Below are positions 60,161 to 64,000 of a stretch of 64,000 nt of DNA, one piece after another. Under the pieces are notes generated by a model. The model searched no databases, was not told the origin of the DNA, and worked only from the letters and a program-made list of their open reading frames with translations. The number at the start of each line of letters is the position of its first letter. The stretch's first letter is position 1. Source of the stretch: Poronia punctata (lineage: Eukaryota > Ascomycota > Sordariomycetes > Xylariales > Xylariaceae); the NCBI GenBank assembly GCA_022579005.1, contig MU401459.1, forward strand, positions 62,001 to 126,000, written 5' to 3'. Both the position numbers and the translations under genes were made by a program.

Positions 60161-61456
60161 TATTATCTCTGATACGACAGATCAGATCAGATTAGATCGT
60201 TTTTTTTCTTCACCGCCCCCGAACTTGGACGAAACCCGGGTGTGGTTTTTGGTGGGTGAAACAAAACCCTACTTGGAGATTTGCAGGGCGATCGTGCAAC
60301 CTTTCGCGTTTCCAATAGGTCGGATGGGGAGCCGCGTGTGACACCTAAGATAGGTAGGTAACCAATCCCACGATAGCGTTCTTACAAACACCAACAAAGA
60401 AAAGTCGAGGCGAGGCGAGGTGCAGGACGCAATTGCTACGTTGGATGATTGACGAGCAGAGGCAGGTATGCTTTGTATGTACTCGCAATTGGCAGGCACT
60501 TCTTCCTAGCCCGGTCTGCCCGGTAATTAGGGGGAAGCTTGGGGGCTGTTACCGGGGGTTCGTTACGCACGTTGGTAAATACGCAACGGCTGACGAGCAG
60601 GCGTTGCATGAACGACCCTCTCTTCCCCCACTATACCCCGATAGTTAGTTCAGCTGCTCAATCGGGGGTCCCCTACCACAAGTAATATTAAAAGATGTGA
60701 ATTCCTTGGCATTCTCACCTACCGTAAGTCGACTAGACTACTCGTAGCTCCCCTCCACAAAACAAGGGAGGCGACTTGTTTGCCAACTGAAAATATCCGC
60801 ATCGGTTCTAGCTACTGCGATCGCTTAAAGGAGCCCCTAACGGCAAAGGTTATTATCGTTTGGCGATATTTGGTTAGTAGGCCAAGGTTTACTAAAAGGT
60901 ACCGTTCCTCGAGCTAGGAACAAGTTCCCGAGGCACAGCGACTGCGTAGCGAATCGGAAGCTGGTAGAAGTTCATTTGATAGGCTCTTTCCTCGCTTAGG
61001 AGGATGAACAATCTTATTCTCCCGGCTTGTCCTAAACCTCCAAAGTAATTAAGCAAGGATAAAAATATACAGAAAAAGAGAGGGTTTTTTTTTTGTTTTG
61101 GAAATAAGACATATAAATAATGACGATAAATACGATACCAACATCATATGCCACTGCAACACACAAGGTGTGCTGCGGGAGCTTCCGACAGTAGTTTGAA
61201 TTGATGCCCGAGCGATTTTGATCTGAGAGAGTGTAAAAGTGATCGACATGTCAGCAAAACTTATCGACAGATAGAGGGTGATGACCCGCCACCCAATAAG
61301 AAGAGCGGTAGCTCCTGCCCCATGTTCATGTCACCCACCCCAGTGACGTACTAAAGCCCTAGGAACTGCTCATAGTAGATTAGGGACGTTTCGTGGATTG
61401 GATCTTTTTATTACTCATTGCGGCAGGACATGCTTGCCGTGTTAGCCTAGATAGAT
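60161..61456. other. 1.3-kb intergenic region without a recognised gene
   Basis: I see only short frames without domains. The octamer TACTCGTA occurs at 60,739-60,746. The proximal part should hold the promoter of the secreted cupin, which reads away to the left, and the distal part the 3' end of the membrane protein gene. Confidence 0.5.
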
Positions 61457-62578
61457 TTAGACTTGGTATCTCGAGTCTCGCCCGACTCGTTGTGCCCGCA
61501 ACTCGTCCAGGGCCAGGCTTTCTATGCTCCCGTGTCGCGCCACATGATGTGCTGGTTTCAATTGCCGTTCGCTCTCGGCGCCGTCCACCTCACTACCCAA
61601 TGAAACGTTCCACCCACGAGTCACACTAACTCCCCCATTGTCGGATCCAGTACCGACGCGGACATCACTGCCGACCACGGTCGGGTTGCTGCGAGAGACC
61701 GACTTGATCAGTCTGTTGAGGATGACGAACTCGAGTTTCAGCTTCACGCCGTAGACGGCCGGTTTAAATGCCCCTTGTAGATAGAATAGGCTGGCGTATT
61801 GTATGCCGAGCAGGGTGATGTCGAGACATATGATTAAGATGTTGATGTAGATCAGGTGATGAAGCATGGTCTTTGTCTTGCCATTCTTCGCCTTGGCCGA
61901 GGTCGACCCGATAGAGGAGGTCGACGAGTTGAGCAAAGGAGACAGATCAGCCAGGTGTTTGCGTGTCTGCCATATGTATAAAATACTAAGAGCGGTCTCC
62001 TGCGCGAAGAAGACGGTAGTTTGAAGACGGTCCCAGACCGCGTTGACTGATGAAAGAGAAGGCTCTGCAGTTTGCTGCAAGGCGGGGGACATGACATGGT
62101 CAGCAAACAGTGATGCGAAGGCCTCATCGGACATCATGAGAGACGTGGGTGAGTAGGCACATACCGAGAGGATGCCGATAGGGATAGTAGTCACCCCGAA
62201 TACCACAGAATTGAATATCAAAGCCGCACGAACCCACTTTAACAGGCTATCATGTTGCATAAGAAGATAGAGTCGCGAGTACAAGACCCAAGACTGGGGG
62301 ACAACCATAAACAGCCAGGAAAGGTATATCAGCGTGATGGACCCGGTCAAGTCTTTCCATATGCCAAAGTCGGCGAGTATGATGAAGAGGGACTGAGCGA
62401 TGATGCCCCAGCTGCCGAGCGCGCACGACCAAAAATATAGGCCGCGACGTCGCTTGAAGGTCAGGAAGAGCGATATGTTGATCTCCGCTGCGACATACCA
62501 TGATATGCCGGCAAAGGCAGCCATGGTCATTGCCATGGGGAGATCATGTTGGATAGAGTTCATATCGTTCCCAGCCAT
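61457..62578 (-). CDS. Seven-helix fungal membrane protein (DUF7703-like)
   Basis: This intron-free frame of 373 residues has about seven hydrophobic segments. They lie near residues 15-38, 47-68, 80-100, 115-140, 185-205, 240-262 and 268-285. A long polar C-terminal tail rich in Ser, Arg and Glu follows. The order of blocks (INISLFLTFKRRRGLYFWS, SWVLYSRLYLL, YIWQTRKHLADL, LIYINILIICLDITLLGIQY, VKLKLEFVILNRLI) matches a Pezizomycotina-specific family of integral membrane proteins, which I believe is DUF7703. Its function is unknown. A receptor-like role is suggested only by topology. The start chosen is the first ATG; a second in-frame Met is at residue 6. Confidence 0.82.
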   Translation of the reverse strand: MAGNDMNSIQHDLPMAMTMAAFAGISWYVAAEINISLFLTFKRRRGLYFWSCALGSWGIIAQSLFIILADFGIWKDLTGSITLIYLSWLFMVVPQSWVLYSRLYLLMQHDSLLKWVRAALIFNSVVFGVTTIPIGILSVCAYSPTSLMMSDEAFASLFADHVMSPALQQTAEPSLSSVNAVWDRLQTTVFFAQETALSILYIWQTRKHLADLSPLLNSSTSSIGSTSAKAKNGKTKTMLHHLIYINILIICLDITLLGIQYASLFYLQGAFKPAVYGVKLKLEFVILNRLIKSVSRSNPTVVGSDVRVGTGSDNGGVSVTRGWNVSLGSEVDGAESERQLKPAHHVARHGSIESLALDELRAQRVGRDSRYQV

Positions 62579-63166
62579 TAGCTACCACATCCAACATGAC
62601 TGATGGTTAACCTCTTGAAAAGTGAAGGTTTGTCGGTGTCATTCGAGCACCCCGATCTCTGGGTGGTCACTGGAGAAGGTGAGCCCAGGTTGCTGGGTGG
62701 ATGGAGCGATGGATAGATGCTCGTAGGGATGCTATCACTTTTATGAGGTCCCGTAGACTGGAATAGAAGAAAAAGAGGACCGCCCCCTCTCATAAGGTTA
62801 CATGGCAGTAATAAAACTCATTGTGCCACCAAAACGAAAAGGAAAGTGTGAAAAAGATGGTTGGTAAGTGGACTGTTATCATGCAGACTCTATGTCTGGC
62901 TCTGCAGAGTGCAGAGTGCAGCCTGCATGTAACCCCCCCCCCCAAACTGCAGTGCCCCGGGCTCAACAAAAGATTGGAAAATTTATGGTGCTCTACTGCA
63001 CAAAGTACCTCTGTTCCTACCTACGGCGGGTAAAATGGGGCGTATGACCTGAGAGGGTGTTAGCGTGTAGGGTTTCAGTGGTACTGTAGCAAAGCCGATA
63101 GGGGCATGTTTTGGTTATTGTCTGGGCAGAATCTGGGGCAGATTGATATTATTAGCTCAGCCGTAC
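62579..63166. other. Intergenic region next to the right AT-rich block
   Basis: There is no gene. A run of ten C bases lies at about 62,934-62,943. This stretch should contain the promoter of the membrane protein gene on the minus strand. Confidence 0.45.
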
Positions 63167-64000
63167 TAGAGGACCCACCTGGTTGGTGGTCCCTCTTTGC
63201 TACGCAGAGAGGGGGACTAAACCTTAATTTAGGTTATAACTACGGTTTAGGTCTAGATAGTCCTTATACCTAATTTATATAGGAATACTACTAAATTTAA
63301 AATAAAGTTACTAACTTTAACGTATAATTATAACTTACTTAAAGCTATTACGACTTTTGTTTTTATTAGAAAATGACCGGAATTAACGTTTATACTTTTT
63401 TAAAGGCTACTAAGGCTGCAAATTAGCTTTTAGCCTAATATAAGCGCCTTTATTGCAGGCTTATTGCTACTACCTACTTTAAAAACTAATATGCAAAGGC
63501 TTATTTAACTTATAATGCTGCTAAACGCTTTAAAATTAGCTAATTTGCTGTTTAACAGGCTTTAAAGCGTATAAAAGCAAATAATACTTTAAAGCTTTCT
63601 AAAAAGGTTAATAGGCAACTTATATTATTAACTAAAGCTAAAAATAAGGCGTTAACACTATATATATACTTTGTTGCCTATAAAAGGCTGCTACTTATAA
63701 AAAAAATAATAAATGTAACTATTACTAAACTTTAAGCGTGTTAAACACTTTTTGCAGGCTTTATTTTAAATAAAACTTTTTGCTATATTTTAAATACTTA
63801 CTTTAAACTGCGTAGCTAAAAAACTAAGGCTATTAACGCTAAACGCTTTACTTTATAGTAAAAAATAAAGGTAGTTTAAGCGTTTTATAACTTATATGCT
63901 GCTATTGTTGCTAAGTATAAAATAATTATAAATAATAACTAAAATATAAACAAAATAAGTATTTAAATTAGCTATGTTAGCAAAAATTTAAAAGTTATAA
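63167..64000 (+). mobile_element. Start of a RIP-mutated DNA transposon (pogo-like)
   Basis: Composition changes sharply near 63,225. The preceding GC-normal sequence contains an interrupted palindrome, GGACCCACC and GGTGGTCC around TGGTT (63,171-63,193), that could belong to the terminal repeat. The element runs past the window end, so its right end, target duplication and size cannot be seen. Confidence 0.55.
63373..64000 (+). pseudogene. RIP-inactivated pogo/Fot1-like transposase, 5' part
   Basis: From the ATG at 63,373 one frame stays aligned for about 209 codons without indels, but is broken by roughly a dozen stops. All are TAA or TAG, as produced when CAA, CAG or TGG codons suffer C-to-T or G-to-A change. 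The readable parts fit the N-terminus of a pogo-family DDE transposase. A Psq-type helix-turn-helix reads TYNAAKRFKIS, then ALKRIKANN. A second DNA-binding stretch ends in KTKAINAKRFT. YAAIVAKYKI followed by NQNINK then precedes where the first catalytic aspartate region would begin. The catalytic domain lies beyond the window. The family is well supported. Activity is ruled out by the stops. Confidence 0.65.

Overview
This window looks like nuclear DNA of a filamentous ascomycete (Pezizomycotina; the class cannot be fixed from sequence alone). The genes carry short spliceosomal introns of 50-260 bases with GTANGN donors, CTRAC branch points and YAG acceptors. The encoded families are typical of moulds: Acr3, Pom33/TMEM33, a PTEN-like phosphatase, a Zn2Cys6 regulator and fungal amidoligase and DUF families. 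Gene-bearing DNA of ordinary composition alternates with extremely AT-rich blocks whose remaining C and G bases show the footprint of repeat-induced point mutation (RIP).

Layout. 1-7.6 kb: an AT-rich, RIP-degraded block without intact genes. 7.6-14.37 kb: a small gene island with an Acr3-type arsenite transporter (four exons) and an alpha/beta hydrolase (two exons). 14.375-36.626 kb: a 22.25-kb AT-rich block bounded by inverted repeats of about 150 bp next to TA dinucleotides. It contains at least six minisatellite arrays and an internal inverted-repeat family. 36.6-53.9 kb: the main gene region, with a Pom33/TMEM33 protein (four exons including a 16-nt microexon), an amidoligase-fold protein (six exons), a PTEN-like lipid phosphatase (two exons), a Zn2Cys6 transcription factor and a short-chain dehydrogenase transcribed divergently, and a very small secreted protein. 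53.88-54.36 kb: a short AT-rich patch. 54.4-63.2 kb: sparse genes, namely an RBR/IBR ubiquitin ligase, a secreted DUF985 cupin and a seven-helix membrane protein. 63.2-64 kb: the start of another AT-rich block, containing the 5' part of a RIP-killed pogo-like transposase.

The genes do not form one pathway. The only pair whose arrangement suggests joint regulation is the divergent Zn2Cys6 factor and dehydrogenase, and no polyketide or peptide synthase lies nearby. The most unusual structure is the 22-kb inverted-repeat-bounded block, which may be one large mobile element or a nest of repeats. Exon boundaries were inferred by eye from splice signals and frame continuity. Array copy numbers and AT-block edges are approximate.
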